From assembly GCA_963971285.1 (NCBI GenBank), contig OZ020253.1, forward strand, positions 3,658,001 through 3,722,000: DNA of 64,000 nt, in the 5' to 3' direction. Position numbers and translations under genes: made by a program. This DNA is from Astropecten irregularis. Taxonomy: Eukaryota > Echinodermata > Asteroidea > Paxillosida > Astropectinidae. Positions within the stretch are counted from its first letter, which is position 1; every line of letters begins with the position of its first letter. Positions 21,701 to 33,022 of the stretch are shown here, piece after piece. Under the pieces are notes generated by a model that made no database searches, was not told the origin of the DNA, and saw only the letters and a list, made by a program, of their open reading frames with translations.

Positions 21701-22156
21701 TGGTTTACAACATATCATGTATGTGTCTGTGCAAAATTTTAAAAACAAAAATTGTGGTATTTATTTTGGTGAGCATAGACATCAATCGTACAGCTTACAA
21801 AAAAAAACATGACCAACATACTGTGCTGTACACAATATTTGAAAACATTTGCAAGCATATAAAGAATGGGAACCACATTTTTCATGTGCAGCATGTTTTT
21901 ATTTATAAAACACATGGAGAACATTCCAAATTCTTAAAATGTCATCCATGTACATTTACTATTGACAGCTTACTGTGGACAAATTTGTGTACGTGTATGT
22001 ATGTAGCATACTGCAACATAACATAACCCAACAACATTTCGCATGGTGTAAAATTATTTGCTGCTCGTAGCTGCAAACTGATTGAATAAATATGAATGAG
22101 TGCATTAAATTGGCATGGGGTCTAACCATATCTGACAAGGCTTTCCTTGCGTATTA

Positions 22157-22515
22157 AAGGTACTATCATACTTTGGTAGGAAACCAAAACAGACATGTTC
22201 ACAGATTTATGTATAATTTACAGGGTATAAAGATAGACCTGGTACAAAAATACCGTTATAATTTTTCCGCCTGAAATGCTGTATTTTTCCAGAAATGAGT
22301 AAAACAAAAGACCGAAAAAAGTTTTAATCTCCGATATCAAAACATCACAAGTACAATGACCTCACAAGTTCGCGTAACAATTGCAACGGTTTTTTGCTGT
22401 TTTCTACTGTTGCCAATGATCAATTGAGCTGAAAAAGGGTTTGTTTTTATTCCATGACAAATCAAATTATGAACAGACCGCAGCTGTTCTATCAACTTGA
22501 CCAAAGTGTGATAGT
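22157..22515. mobile_element. MITE family C copy
   Basis: The left end is TTAAAGGTACTATCATACTT and the right end CAAAGTGTGATAGTACC, with the usual core (CTGAAATGCTGTATTTTTCC and a GATATCAAAAC centre). Confidence 0.68.
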
Positions 22516-22780
22516 ACCAAAGGTTCTGAATGTTATATACTGCAACATATTGTGATTTATTTACATTTTCAACTGCAGCTTTCTCAAAATCAACGGCATT
22601 TCAGAAGAACTATGGCCGTGGCAGCAACTGCATCTTCGAACTTGATTCATAACATTTGAACCCATGTTTACAAGCACCAAAGTCGTCTTCTTTTGTGGCT
22701 TGATAATGGTGACATCGCGGCCCAGACTGCCGTCGAAGCCAGACAATTGGGACTCGGCAACAAAATGGTTGCCTGCCAAC

Positions 22781-23112
22781 AGGGTTCTAGCCACGGTGGG
22801 CGGCGCTGGGCGGGCCAGCCCGGCACTGAAAATTTGCGCCCGGAACGTAGGTCTGAAATAAACTCTGCCGCCCAGCACAAATTTCCGCAGAGTGAATAAA
22901 AGTATTGCCAATATCGTGAATTTTGATCACATTCCTGAATAAAGTTCACTCTTTTCTGTGTTTTGAAATGTGAAGCACTGATTCTCAATGTTTACAAGAC
23001 GATATAATTTCCAATTTTTAGCGTAGGCCTACAGTATATCTGTACATGTAGCGGACTAGGGCTCAACTTCATTTCTAGAGCCCACCACTAAAATTGGTCT
23101 GGCTATAACCCT
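22781..23112. mobile_element. Mutator-like MITE family L, copy 1
   Basis: The ends AGGGTTCTAGCCA and TGGCTATAACCCT are inverted repeats. The flanks are GCCTGCCAAC on the left and GCCTGCCAAT on the right, a 9-10-bp target duplication with one mismatch. A second copy lies at 40077-40477. Duplications of this size are typical of Mutator-like transposons. The interior has a GC-rich patch (GTGGGCGGCGCTGGGCGGG) and no valid gene. Confidence 0.78.
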
Positions 23113-23181
23113 GCCTGCCAATTGCCGCGGGAAAAGGCCGCAGCCTGTCAACAGGAGATTTCTGACATGAAGTTGGCGGCA

Positions 23182-23599
23182 GGGCAATTTCAGCGTAACG
23201 GACATGACAATTACACAGTTTTTGCCTTATTCAGAGGATCACAAAGTAGGATTGGTAGTTTGCAGACAATTTTAATTAGGCTTATCAGACACATTTAACT
23301 ATCAGTGACATATGTAGTAAATTTTATGTTATTTCATTGAACAGTTGTTGAGAAAATGTGACCGTAACGGACATGACATCAAATGCCACTTAGTGTCATG
23401 TCCGTTACGGTCACAAGAAGTGCATTTTCTCTACAACTTTTCAATGAAATTACATACAATTTACTACATATGTTACTGATAGTTAAATGTGTCTGATAAG
23501 CCTAATTAAAATTATTTGCAAACTGCCAATCCTACTTTGTGATCCTCTGAATAAGGCAAAAACTGTGTAATTGTCATGTCCGTTACGCTGGAATTGCCC
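23182..23599. mobile_element. 418-bp foldback palindrome
   Basis: The left arm from GGGCAATTTCAGCGTAACGG and the right arm ending CCGTTACGCTGGAATTGCCC pair over roughly 185 bp with few mismatches around a short centre near 23375-23395. GTAACGGACATGAC occurs near each end and again at the centre on each side. There are no coding frames beyond palindromic by-products. Confidence 0.85.
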
Positions 23600-23722
23600 G
23601 GCAGCAGACTGAAGTCCCATTTTTGCAAGATTTGAGTATGTGCGCGCAATTGTGAGCATGAGCACATTGTTGTGCACGTACGCTATCAAATTGAAGACCC
23701 AGCCCCAAATTCCCCCATTGGG
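23600..23722. mobile_element. Decayed hairpin MITE family A
   Basis: It retains GCGCGCAATTGTGAGCATG and AATTGAAGACC with a TTCCCCCATTGGG-like end. The palindrome is largely lost. Confidence 0.5.
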
Positions 23723-23805
23723 AACTAAACTTAACACTGCTTTGCTCTCACTTAACAGGGAAAATGTTATTAATATTAAATATTGAAAATCTACACAAAT
23801 GAGCT

Positions 23806-24033
23806 GGGGCCAATTTCAGGGCATTGCTTAGCAGAACAATTTGCTAAGCATGGCATTTCTGTCATTAATAAAAACAGGATTAACAACCAAATTTCCATGT
23901 ATTTGTGTATCGCTCGTGATTGTCCTTTGGCTGTTGTTCGCTGACCATGAATATCAAATGAAATTTGTAACAGTGGTTTGTTTTATTGGGCAAGACATTT
24001 TTGTGCTAAGCAAATTTTCCTGCTTAGCAGCTA
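23806..24033. mobile_element. MITE family B copy
   Basis: The left end GGGGCCAATTTCAGGGC is followed by the TTAATAAAAACAGGATTAAC and GGCTGTTGTTCGCTGACCAT cores. The right end is lost after TGCTTAGCAGCTA. Confidence 0.65.
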
Positions 24034-24394
24034 CGCTTTTGTTGCATAGCTCGTTTTGAATACCAACAGAGCACGCATGTACTGCAGCTACACTTGACCT
24101 GTGCCACTTGTCAATCAAGCCGCAAGACTCAAGTGTTCAAGTGCATCTCCTTTTGGCAAGTGTCCATGTTCATAAACTAAGTGTGATGTACACGTACTGT
24201 ACAGTGCAGTACATGTGGTAACCTTGACTGGTGATTAAGCCATGTATTACAATGAATAGTACATGAATTTAAAAGCAATTGAAGTTCAAGTCATTTGTAC
24301 GATTTGCAAATTTGTACCAAGGAACTATAAAATGATACAAATAGGAGACTGAGCTCCACAAATTGCTAACAGACATGACATTATGCATAATCAC

Positions 24395-24560
24395 AAGCCT
24401 TGAATTTAACGGAGGCCACGGAGGACATGGCCTTTGTTGCCCTGGTTCTTGGCCTTGGTGCCGCTTCAAATGTTGCCATTAACATTATGATTTTCCAATG
24501 GAAGTGCCCCTTGTGATGAAAAAGTGGCCTTGCCCCTTTCAGAGCCAAATTCAAGGTCTT
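24395..24560. mobile_element. MITE family D, copy 1
   Basis: Ends AAGCCTTGAATTT and AAATTCAAGGTCTT are inverted. The interior has GGAGGCCACGGAGG, CCTTGGTGCC, ATTATGATTTTCCAATGG and AAGTGGCCTTGCCCC. Copies are at 33161, 56953 and 58125. TGGCC/GGCCA words recur at both sides. Confidence 0.72.
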
Positions 24561-24610
24561 ACCATATTTTACCACATTGTAAAATCTGTATGTCACTGCA
24601 GGCACCATTT

Positions 24611-25006
24611 CTGAAAGGCAACTTCATACTTTGGTCTTGGTCAAAGAAATGCAGATTCATGGGCAAAAATATCAAAGAAGATACAGTAATAGTCATCTCT
24701 GAAATGTTTAGTCCCATACGGTGCCCACTTTTTGAGTAAACTTTGAATTGTTTTTTTTTTTTCAAATCTATTCACAGGAGTTTTGATCTCACCCAGAGAT
24801 CAAAAATATTTTTGGTCTTTGGTTTTACTCTTTTCTAGATAAATACAGCATTTCAGGCAAAAACATTTTTAACGGTTTGTTTCTACCATCACCATCTTTA
24901 TACCCTGTAACTAAGTGTAAGTCATACCATGGTCATACATAAGTAAATCAGTGAAGATTTCTGTTTGGGCATGCAAACTATATGTTCATTAAGTATGAAA
25001 TTACCT
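24611..25006. mobile_element. MITE family C copy
   Basis: The left end AGGCAACTTCATACTTTGG and right end AAGTATGAAATTACCT are inverted relatives, with TTAA at 25007-25010. The centre TTTTGATCTC...GAGATCAAAA is itself palindromic. Confidence 0.68.
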
Positions 25007-25010
25007 TTAA

Positions 25011-25201
25011 CCCTAACCCACCCCTGTATCACAATTTACAACACATGGTTTTTACCGTGGTAAGTGTGGTATCCTGAATACCACAATACACCAGTGTGGT
25101 TTGTGTGGTAATGTGTGGTTTATGAACCAGTTCCCCTGTAGAGACTGTGGTAATGTTTGTGAGCAGCTCTTGTCTTGTGCAGTAGGGGCAGAGGGTTAGG
25201 G
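25011..25201. mobile_element. piggyBac-like MITE with TTAA duplication
   Basis: The ends CCCTAACCC and GGGTTAGGG are inverted, and TTAA lies on both sides (25007-25010 and 25202-25205). Elements of the piggyBac superfamily use TTAA targets and have ends beginning CCC. The interior is a run of GTGTGGT/ACCACA-type words. The left TTAA is also the right flank of the preceding family C copy. The telomere-like words are only the termini. Confidence 0.7.
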
Positions 25202-25623
25202 TTAAAACATACACAATATCTGGACACTTACATTGTACATACAGTGTACGTGTAATTATATACAGTTTTCATGTGCATATTATACATGTAGGCTTACATG
25301 TAGCATTCCCATGTGTACTGAACTTGCATGGCATAGTGAATCCATACCACACAACAGTACACAAAACATGTAACCTTACACTAGATGAATACATGTGCAC
25401 AATAACCAAGGTCTTAAGTATGATCAAATAAAAACTGTGCACCAATTATAGCAAGAGGTTTTGGACGTCCTACAGAGCATGGAATGTTTTCCAGCTGGTT
25501 ACTGTATAACAACTCAATGCGCTCTTTGGTCTAGGGTTTCACATCCGCACCAAAAAGGACAGCAAGGGGTCAACGTTCTGAAACAATCTTTTACAATCTG
25601 CACATGTACATGTAGGCCTACTC

Positions 25624-26036
25624 GGGCCAATTTCATTTTTTTTGTGCTAAGCATTTTTTTGAGCTTCTAAGCACAAAAAATTGCTTAGAACAAAAAATTG
25701 CTTAGCACAAAAAATTGCTAAGCACAAAAATGTCTTGCCCAATAAAGCAAACCACTGCAGACAATATTTTACAATATGCACATGTAGGCCTACTAGGGCC
25801 AATTTTATGGAGATGCTAAGCACAACAAATTGCTTAGCACAAAAATGTCTTGCCCAATATAAAAATACACCACCGTTAAAAATTCCATTAGAAATTCAGG
25901 GTAAGTGAACAGCCAACGAACAATCACGAGCGATACACAACACTTGGACATTTGGTTGTTAATCCTGTCTTTTATTAAGACAGAAATGTCATGCTTAGCA
26001 AATTTTTGTGCTAAGCAGCGCCATGAAATTGGTCCC
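25624..26036. mobile_element. Family B pair: a half copy then a full copy
   Basis: A half copy (25624-25740) starts GGGCCAATTTCAT and runs into repeated TTGCTTAGCACAAAAA words. A full copy (25796-26036) has ends AGGGCCAATTTTATGG and CGCCATGAAATTGGTCCC. CACATGTAGGCCTACT precedes both, suggesting a local duplication. Confidence 0.6.
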
Positions 26037-26120
26037 TGTTCTTCTCAATGCTTTGAACACTAGTCTGAAAAGCACTGCTACCAGGGTTCAAATTTTCGTG
26101 AAAAAAAGCACTGGACAGAT

Positions 26121-26270
26121 GGGGCCGATTTCACTAACGCTTTGCGTTCATTGCTAAAGACCAAATCAATCGCTAAACAAAAAATTGCTAAGCAATGTAA
26201 CAATCGATTTCTTTGCGATGGATTTGGGATTTAACGATGATCGCAAAGCGTCATTAGTGAAATCGGCCCC
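26121..26270. mobile_element. MITE family I, copy 1 (150 bp)
   Basis: Ends GGGGCCGATTTCACTAACGC and the complement (TTAGTGAAATCGGCCCC), with AGCGATTGA-like and TGCGATGGATTTGGG inner words. It interrupts a sequence whose uninterrupted relative exists in reverse at 29555-29620 (CACTGGACAG joined to CAGGTCTAGTAACT). Confidence 0.78.
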
Positions 26271-28190
26271 AGGTCTAGTAACTGAAGCATTTTACTAGAC
26301 CTGAACTTTTTTTCAATAGACCTGTGGCATTCATGTACATCAGAAAATAGTCATTATAAGCAATGTTGTGTCACAAATCGTCCATTTAGATGCCATTTTA
26401 ATTGTGCACGGAAAACAAAATCACTAGACAGCCGGACTAGTGCAGTACACACTTTACTAGACCAACACTGAAATCACTAGACTCAGTCCACGGTCTAGTG
26501 GATATTTCGAGCCCTGGCTATATGTACTAACTTCATTTGAAATTCGGCCGTTGAAATGCCAATAAGTCATCTGCAAGTTAAATCTTGCATAGACATACTG
26601 TATGCTTAGTACACGTATACATGTACATGTTATGCATACATACTGTACATGTACATGTTCAATGCATACATACAGGGTTGACAGTAAGGTGAACCAAGCC
26701 AATGATAACAATGGAAATCAACATCAGACATGCTGGGCCTTTGACAAACAATGAATCTAACATTACCAGAGATATCATATCTATCCAGGGGTACTGTACG
26801 TTCATACGAGGGGCTGGCTTCTGGACTTAAACCCAAATGGGTTTAACTTAAGTCCCACTGACAAAATTCATCATTGGGACACAATTTTTCAATTCAGCAC
26901 TTCTGTCAGGACTAACTTTGGGACTAAACCGGATCGGGATTAGCCTAAAAAATTTGAGGGACTAGTCCCAATACCATGCCCCTGGGGGTTCTTTTAAGAC
27001 TTAGCACCACCTACTTTTATCGTTTGGACACAACTGACCTAGCCCTGATCCCACAGACACGGACAAGCATGATTGTGGAACATGTGGGAATGGGAAGTGT
27101 TACATAAAGTGACCATGACTAAATTACGTAATGCATTTCCAACCCTTCTAGCCCTACTGCGGCCCCCAGTCCTGGAGTTACCAATATTGTATGAACATAA
27201 GGTGATTTTGTAGTTTGTGGTCAGGTACTGCAACCCCTGCTGTGGGCATCAACTAACTGCAACCCAGTCCCCAAGCCAGCCCCTCATCTGAACGGAACAA
27301 CCCTATAAACCTGAATGACTGCCAAGAGTAACATTCACTGATGTCTATCTAAAAGTTTGGTGCCAAAGAATAGTGCAACAAAACATTCAAACTTAAAAAA
27401 ACAAAACGACATGAACAAGCAAGATAAGGCAATGAACCAAACAAACAAAATCAACCGCAAAGCAGATAAAACTGCAAGCAAGTGACAGTAACACCCTACA
27501 TTGGAAAAATCTCAAAGTTCTGTTATGTTGACAATGAAAACAAAACTAAACCTGGTCCAAGTGAGCAGTACAGTGAACAGAAAGTTTGTAACCGTAACCG
27601 TAACCGAATGGACCCTTCCGGCCTGTCAATCAAACTATGCACATTGACCAATTGGAGGATGTCTTTTAATCAGGTGACCACGAGAGCCTCGGTCAAACTT
27701 GGTCTCAGCTGTATGTAAAACACGCCAGGAAACAGGAAACATCCTCCATTTTAGGAAGAATCCTCCATTTTTAGCAAATCTTGAAACCGACCAACTACAT
27801 AACCCTCCCCTCGCCAGCCACTTTCAAACTTCCTGACAGACGACAAATTTGCTCAAGAAACAAAAAACAGAAATGTTTGCCAACTGTGCTTTTTTTGTTC
27901 TAAGCTCGGATGGACTGCCTTTAAGGCTCGGTGAATTTGACCTAAATGAAGATGCGAGGATGGACTTTTCAATTGAGGAGAGCGGACAGCTTCAATTTAT
28001 TAAAGGCTCGCTTCATCATCAAATAGGAGGGGAAAAAAAGACTTCTAGCGACACACATGTGGACAATTCTGGTGAATTGCATGCATCACCAAAGTGGCTA
28101 CAGAAGGGACGTGTGTGAGGGGGTGGGATGGGTAGCAAGGATGGAGCATAGGGTTAGGTTATTTGGCACAGAGGTGGAGAATCAAAGTAG
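26271..28190. other. Unassigned block, no gene seen
   Basis: It begins with the right half of the sequence interrupted by the MITE at 26121 (GGTCTAGTAACTGAAGCATT) and has several CTAGACC/GGTCTAG words to about 26520. ACATGTAC words lie near 26620-26665. From 26670 onward nothing is recognised. The 89-codon frame at 27849-28118 has no known domain. Confidence 0.45.
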
Positions 28191-28192
28191 GA

Positions 28193-28512
28193 TATTAAAG
28201 GTGTGATGCATGATTGGTAAAGGTCACAGAACAGCACTCACACTTTGTCTGATCAAACATGCAGGTGAAATAATAAACCTACAAAAAATTTGAGCTCAAT
28301 TGGACATCTGATGATCTGAGTCGGAAGAAACTAACTGAAAACATGATTCAATCTTTCTTAAAAAATATAAAGAATGGTTTTGATCTTACCCGAGATCAAA
28401 ACTATTTTTGGCCTTTGTTTGACTCATTCCTGGATAAATACACCATTTCAGGAGGAAATATTTTGACGGCATGTTTCTACCAGCACCATCTCCATACCCT
28501 GAAAGTTACATG
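28193..28512. mobile_element. MITE family C, variant copy
   Basis: TTAAAGGTGTGATGCATGAT begins it, with GTCACAGAACAGCACTCACA and the GATCTTACCCGAGATCAAAA centre. It ends around CCATACCCTGAAAGTTACAT. It is the same variant as at 19284. Confidence 0.62.
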
Positions 28513-28535
28513 TAAATTAGGTGGGATATCATCCA

Positions 28536-28778
28536 GGAGCCAATCTCATAGAGCTGCTTAAGCCCAAAATTTGCTTTATAAGCATGAAAAGTCTTCCTTG
28601 ATCAAACAGGATTACCAACCAAATTTTCATGTGATATTTACTGCTTTTGACTTGTTTGCAGCCATTGTTTGCTGAGCATAACATTCACAAGGAGTTTTGG
28701 CTGGCATACTGATTTTTATGGACCAAGGTTTTGGTGCTTAAGCAAATTTTGGTGCTTAAGCAGCTCTATGAAATTGGC
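28536..28778. mobile_element. MITE family B copy
   Basis: Ends GGAGCCAATCTCATAGAGCT and GCAGCTCTATGAAATTGGC flank the ACAAGGAGTTTTGGCTGGCA interior, 243 bp. Confidence 0.68.
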
Positions 28779-28825
28779 AACTGGGTGAAGGGGAGAAATC
28801 TGGATAAAGGGCGTAGATGAAAGTA

Positions 28826-28985
28826 TAGTGGATGGAGGGATTAAGATGGGGTGGAAGGGATTACATGCAGATATCAGTATAGGGGATTAGATGGGGGATA
28901 TACATGGGATTGGATAAGGGTGGATGGGATTAGACGGGGTGGATTGGTAGATGGGATTAGGGTTTATAGGATTATATGAGCGAAG
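28826..28985. repeat. Purine-rich GGGAT/GGATGG low-complexity tract
   Basis: About 160 bp is dominated by irregular GATGGGAT, GGGATTAGATGG and GGTGGATTGG words, strongly asymmetric (purines on the plus strand). Confidence 0.7.
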
Positions 28986-29183
28986 GGCTAAAGGGACGAA
29001 TAAGTTCAGAACTTTTACAATGAAAACCAATACACCCAATACAGAGTAATAGAATTCATAATACGCACTAATCAAATATTTCGTTTCACTCTCATTACGG
29101 GAAACGTTACTTCCTGATTGTAAATAGAATACCAAAAGTTCTCACATATGCAATGTATGTGTGTAGTCATTATTAACGCATAT

Positions 29184-29560
29184 CTGGTGCCTTATGGAGA
29201 CCAAGCACAATAGATTGAAAATGTCTCCACAGGGAAATTTTAAAGGTGTATAGGCCTCCACAAGGTTTTCACAAAACCGATATTTGGAATTAACTAAAAA
29301 AATAGGAATAATAGCATTCCCCACTAATGACATCACACCATGCATGCACATACCCCACTCACCACACGTTTGCATGGCCACGTTGCAATGTTTGTCTGAG
29401 GTTCGGTGCTATTTTTAGCGCAAGTGCGCAGTGCTATTTCCAAGGTATCTGTCGCAAAGATAAGTATTTTATATAAGGGACGTTCGCTACAAATTTCAAC
29501 CCAGGAAAGTGATTCTGGTTCAAATTGGAGCGATTTCAATTCTGCTCTTCGGAGAGGTCT
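29184..29560 (+). repeat. Repeat family E, near-complete copy
   Basis: From ATATCTGGTGCCTTATGGAG through CCACAAGGTTTTCACAAAAC, TTGGAATTAACTAAAAAAAT-like sequence and AACCCAGGAAAGTGATTCTG. It is truncated before the usual CCACAAGGATACAAATTC end. Confidence 0.62.
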
Positions 29561-30254
29561 AGTAAAATGCTTCAGTTACTAGACCTGCTGTCCAGTGCTT
29601 TTTTTTCACGAAATTCGATAGCTGCATACATACAGTGTATGTTTGTAATGAACTAAACAGTCTAAACTATGATCGAACACCAAATTATTATTTTGCAAAG
29701 TACATGTTGACCTGTTCTGTCATTTCTGTACTTGTGTTATTCATCAAACTGTCATTAAACAGCTAGATGCCAGAAATCCAGACCACTTTACACCTTAGCA
29801 AACCCGAACCATCAATTTACACAATGTACAGTATATCTAGCAGCAGCTGCAGTGAATGGATGGGACATCGTGTCCGTATAGCTCCCAGGGATTGACAGAG
29901 CGTCGTTCATCAAATTTCTCCCGGCTAATTCCCCCGGAGAATCTGTTTTTATCGTGTCCACTCAATAACTTCAACAGCATCCTGGGGCAATATCCACGAT
30001 GACTGATATCAATTCAGTGCCTTTATAACAACTAGAGAAGTCTAAAATATGGTAGGTTTGCGGTGAGACCATGTAATCTCTTCTGTGAGAGTGTGTGGTT
30101 CTGAGAAGAACTGGTGATATTATCTCTTGACGTTAAATCTCTCGACGTTCCGAATGTAGAGAAGTCTACATCGCATATTGGCCCAATGAATCAGTATTAT
30201 TATTCTTATTTTGAGATTTCTGTATTGAGATTTGAGACATTTTCTAGAGACATG
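29561..30254. other. Unassigned block with a family I empty-site relative
   Basis: 29555-29625 is the reverse counterpart of 26085-26120 joined to 26268-26300, without the 150-bp MITE. Nothing else is recognised. Confidence 0.45.
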
Positions 30255-30375
30255 GGGCCTGTTTGTTTCAGGTACGTGATCAGTGATCTTGCAGATCCAC
30301 GTCCCAGGCAGGATATGCTAAAATACGATCCGGATCAGCAGAATCACTGATTGCGTGCCTTAAACAAACAGGCCC
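30255..30375. mobile_element. MITE family J, copy 1
   Basis: Ends GGGCCTGTTTGTTTCAG and TTAAACAAACAGGCCC, 121 bp. The interior has GATCCACGTCCC and ATACGATCCGGATC. A second copy is at 32695-32806. Confidence 0.75.
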
Positions 30376-30661
30376 AGAAATTCATTCTTTTTTTATTGTA
30401 AAAGGCTTTTAACACTTCAAGCTCTCAACCAAGGTATACATGTAAACTCAAACCTGGGTGAACTCCTTTTCTGCCGCGGATTGAAATTAAATTTTTCAAC
30501 CAGTGTTCAACTCAGCGTTGGTTCACACTTCTCTCACGGACCTTCTAGTTCTGGGATTTTCATGTAGGGACCGAGTTTCAACCTGGGTTGAAGACAATCT
30601 CGGAGTTGACACAAGGTTGAATATGTAGATATTGGATGTGATTCACCCGGCTGACCCCAGC

Positions 30662-30760
30662 TAGCTTGGTGGCGTAGCGGTATGGCATCTGCACTAGTAA
30701 GCAGGAGGTCAAGGTGGGTTCGAATCCAACCTGAGCCAGCGCATGATTTATTCATGTGCA
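30662..30760 (+). mobile_element. tRNA-derived SINE, second type
   Basis: GGTGGCGTAGCGGTATGG (A-box-like) and GGTGGGTTCGAATCC (B-box-like) are spaced as in a tRNA and followed by AACCTGAGCCAG. The head is unlike the SINE at 2693. It might be a tRNA pseudogene. The body continues to about 30812, where a MITE begins. Confidence 0.55.
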
Positions 30761-30813
30761 CTCAACAAGCACTGAGATTGCAGTGCTCACCTACGTCGGT
30801 GAAAAGCAAGCCT

Positions 30814-30978
30814 AATAGGGCTCCGCGCTTGAGCTATTCATAGAATACGCCCTTTGTTATCGACAGCTATAGTTACCCGGATGTTCGGACAAACATCACA
30901 ATGGTAACGTGTCAGTTAATGGGGCCATGTGTGACTACTGAATTTCTGAATGTGACGTCACGAGCGTGGCGCCCTATT
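30814..30978. mobile_element. MITE family H, copy 1
   Basis: Ends AATAGGGCTCCGCGCTTGAG and ACGAGCGTGGCGCCCTATT are inverted with few mismatches, 165 bp. The interior holds GACAGCTATAG, TACCCGGATGTT and AATGTGACGTCACGAGC. A second copy lies at 59212-59379. Confidence 0.78.
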
Positions 30979-32405
30979 TGCATACGTGTACTATACCACT
31001 GTATACCTGTTGTTTTTGTGTACAGTACATGTAGGCCCTATATATGAAATTGAGGAATAGGCTGAAAGTGCTGAAGCATAGAGGAGCACTTTAGCTAAGT
31101 GCGTGTCAGTTAAGATGGGCCAGTAAATCGTTAAGCGGACATCGCCTGCAGCAATCTTAGAGGCTCAGCGAAAGGTGATGTCAAAACAATTACGGTTTCA
31201 GCAATCCTTTTGAGGATACAATTCCATTCAATCCCTCATAAATACGTAAATGTACAAGCATACAGGTACGATGTATGGCTTTGTGGTCAAAATTATCAAC
31301 CACCTACAGCACTGTATATTAGGGCCGTTAACGCACACACACCATAAATTTGAGAAACACACACACCAATAATTGTGATATTTGAGTCAACGATTTGAGT
31401 CACGATCTGAGCCGTGATTCATAAACTGGTTTCTGGTGTGGGGACGGAAAAGTCGCAATTACTAGTGCGGTTCTAATTTCGATTTGCGCACCACTACTTG
31501 TGTGGCTTTTTGGCAAATAGTCACTATTATCTGCCTTGCGAAGTGGGTGAGAATGGTGCGGAAAAAAAAAAAGACATATTTTTATATCCCATCATGCAAG
31601 GCGCGCACTATACAGACTTCCGGTCACAGCATGTTGAGTGTTAACTGTGCCAAATCGATTCATTTCGTTGTGCGCATAGCACCGGATGTCAGGTCAACTT
31701 CAGGTCAAACGCACACATGAGAATCGCACATGCATGCGAAGTTTGATTAAGAAATCGATTTTATTTGGGTCGAGACCTTTCATATTTGGTGGGAGAACAC
31801 GGTTATTACTTTTTATTACCATCGTGTCAATTCAAAAAAATTATATGATGGTTCCAAAGTACAAACCACCATGACCTTTATAATAAAATGAATGCATTGC
31901 TCTGTTCTTTAATTTTGTGTACAACAGAATACACACAAACAAGCGCATCTGTACTGTATTAGTTTATATGTCGTTTGTCTGAGGGATATCTACCTAGTGG
32001 AATTGTTTCACACCTGTTATGTTTATTTATTCATTTTTTGATTGCTAGAAGTTCAACCTTTGGTTTTTCCTGTCTGTCATATGCTGCGCTGATCTTGTAG
32101 TCATTGGTGAAATGTTGACTTTTGATACTCTTATCACTTTGATTGTTGACAATGTCTGATGCTGTGTCTTCAGGCATATACAGCCACTATACTGGGCTTG
32201 TGTGTGACAGAACTGTACAACGTGTACGTGTACATTCCAATGGCATACTACTCTGAATAATGAATAGCGTTATCGGATTGACGATAACAAGATTGTGGTT
32301 TAGACAATCCCTGTGTCAATATGAATCAGTCTTGGGATATTTCAGTTCAAGTTCATGCAACGCAGACTGTTGTATACATTGACACACACAGTGTGTAGAC
32401 ACGTA
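30979..32405. other. Unassigned block, no gene seen
   Basis: No family or exon is recognised. It contains scattered TACATGTA and ACACAC words and one A12 run near 31563. Confidence 0.4.
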
Positions 32406-32410
32406 GAACG

Positions 32411-32850
32411 CATAATCTGGTGCCTTGTGGAGACCGAGCACAATAGGTTGAATATGTCTCCACACACAGGGAAATTCTAAAGGTTTATAGCCTAGATCTC
32501 AACAAGGTTTTCACAAAACTAATATTTGGAATGAACTCAAAAAGAAGGAATTTCCAAGGTATACAATGTACATCCATGTACTGTATGTATTTATTGTTGC
32601 AAAGAGAAGTATTTGATATAAATTTCAACCCAGGAAAGTGATTCTGGTTCAAATGGGAGCGATTTCAATTCTGCTCTTCGGAGAGTGTTCATTAAGGGCC
32701 TGTTTGTTTCAGATGAATCCTGCGGATCCGGATCCCATTTTAGCGTACCCTGCATAGGAGAAGGATCCCAAAATAACGGATCCTTTGCGTAAAACAAACA
32801 GGCCCTAGGTACACAAGAACGGAGACCTGTCTCCACAAGGATACAAATTC
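32411..32850 (+). repeat. Repeat family E with nested MITE J
   Basis: It runs from CTGGTGCCTTGTGGAGACCG to CTCCACAAGGATACAAATTC. The stretch 32695-32806 interrupts it between GAGAGTGTTCATTA and GGTACACAAGAAC, which are contiguous in the copies at 21640 and 56110. Confidence 0.7.
32695..32806. mobile_element. MITE family J, copy 2, nested in family E
   Basis: Ends AGGGCCTGTTTGTTTCAG and GTAAAACAAACAGGCCCT, 112 bp. Repeated GGATCC words occur inside. The flanks read TTA on the left and AGG on the right; a three-base TA-type target duplication is possible but not proven. Confidence 0.78.
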
Positions 32851-33022
32851 CACAGTACACGTGCACGAACGTGAACATGCATACATCAGAGCTTTTAAAG
32901 TGAATACATTTATAACCTGAACTATAACTGACCTACGTTAAACAAATATAAAGTGTAAACATTAACCCAAGCTCTGCTTGCTTGAGTTCAACCGTGGTTG
33001 GACATCTAAGTGTCTTGACACT

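Noticed and set aside
25011-25201. Telomere-like TTAGGG/CCCTAA words
   Set aside because: Only two units at each end, in inverted order and flanked by TTAA; they are transposon termini, not a telomere tract.
30662-30760. Functional tRNA gene
   Set aside because: Box spacing is right, but the arms pair poorly and an attached non-tRNA body follows; SINE or pseudogene is more likely.
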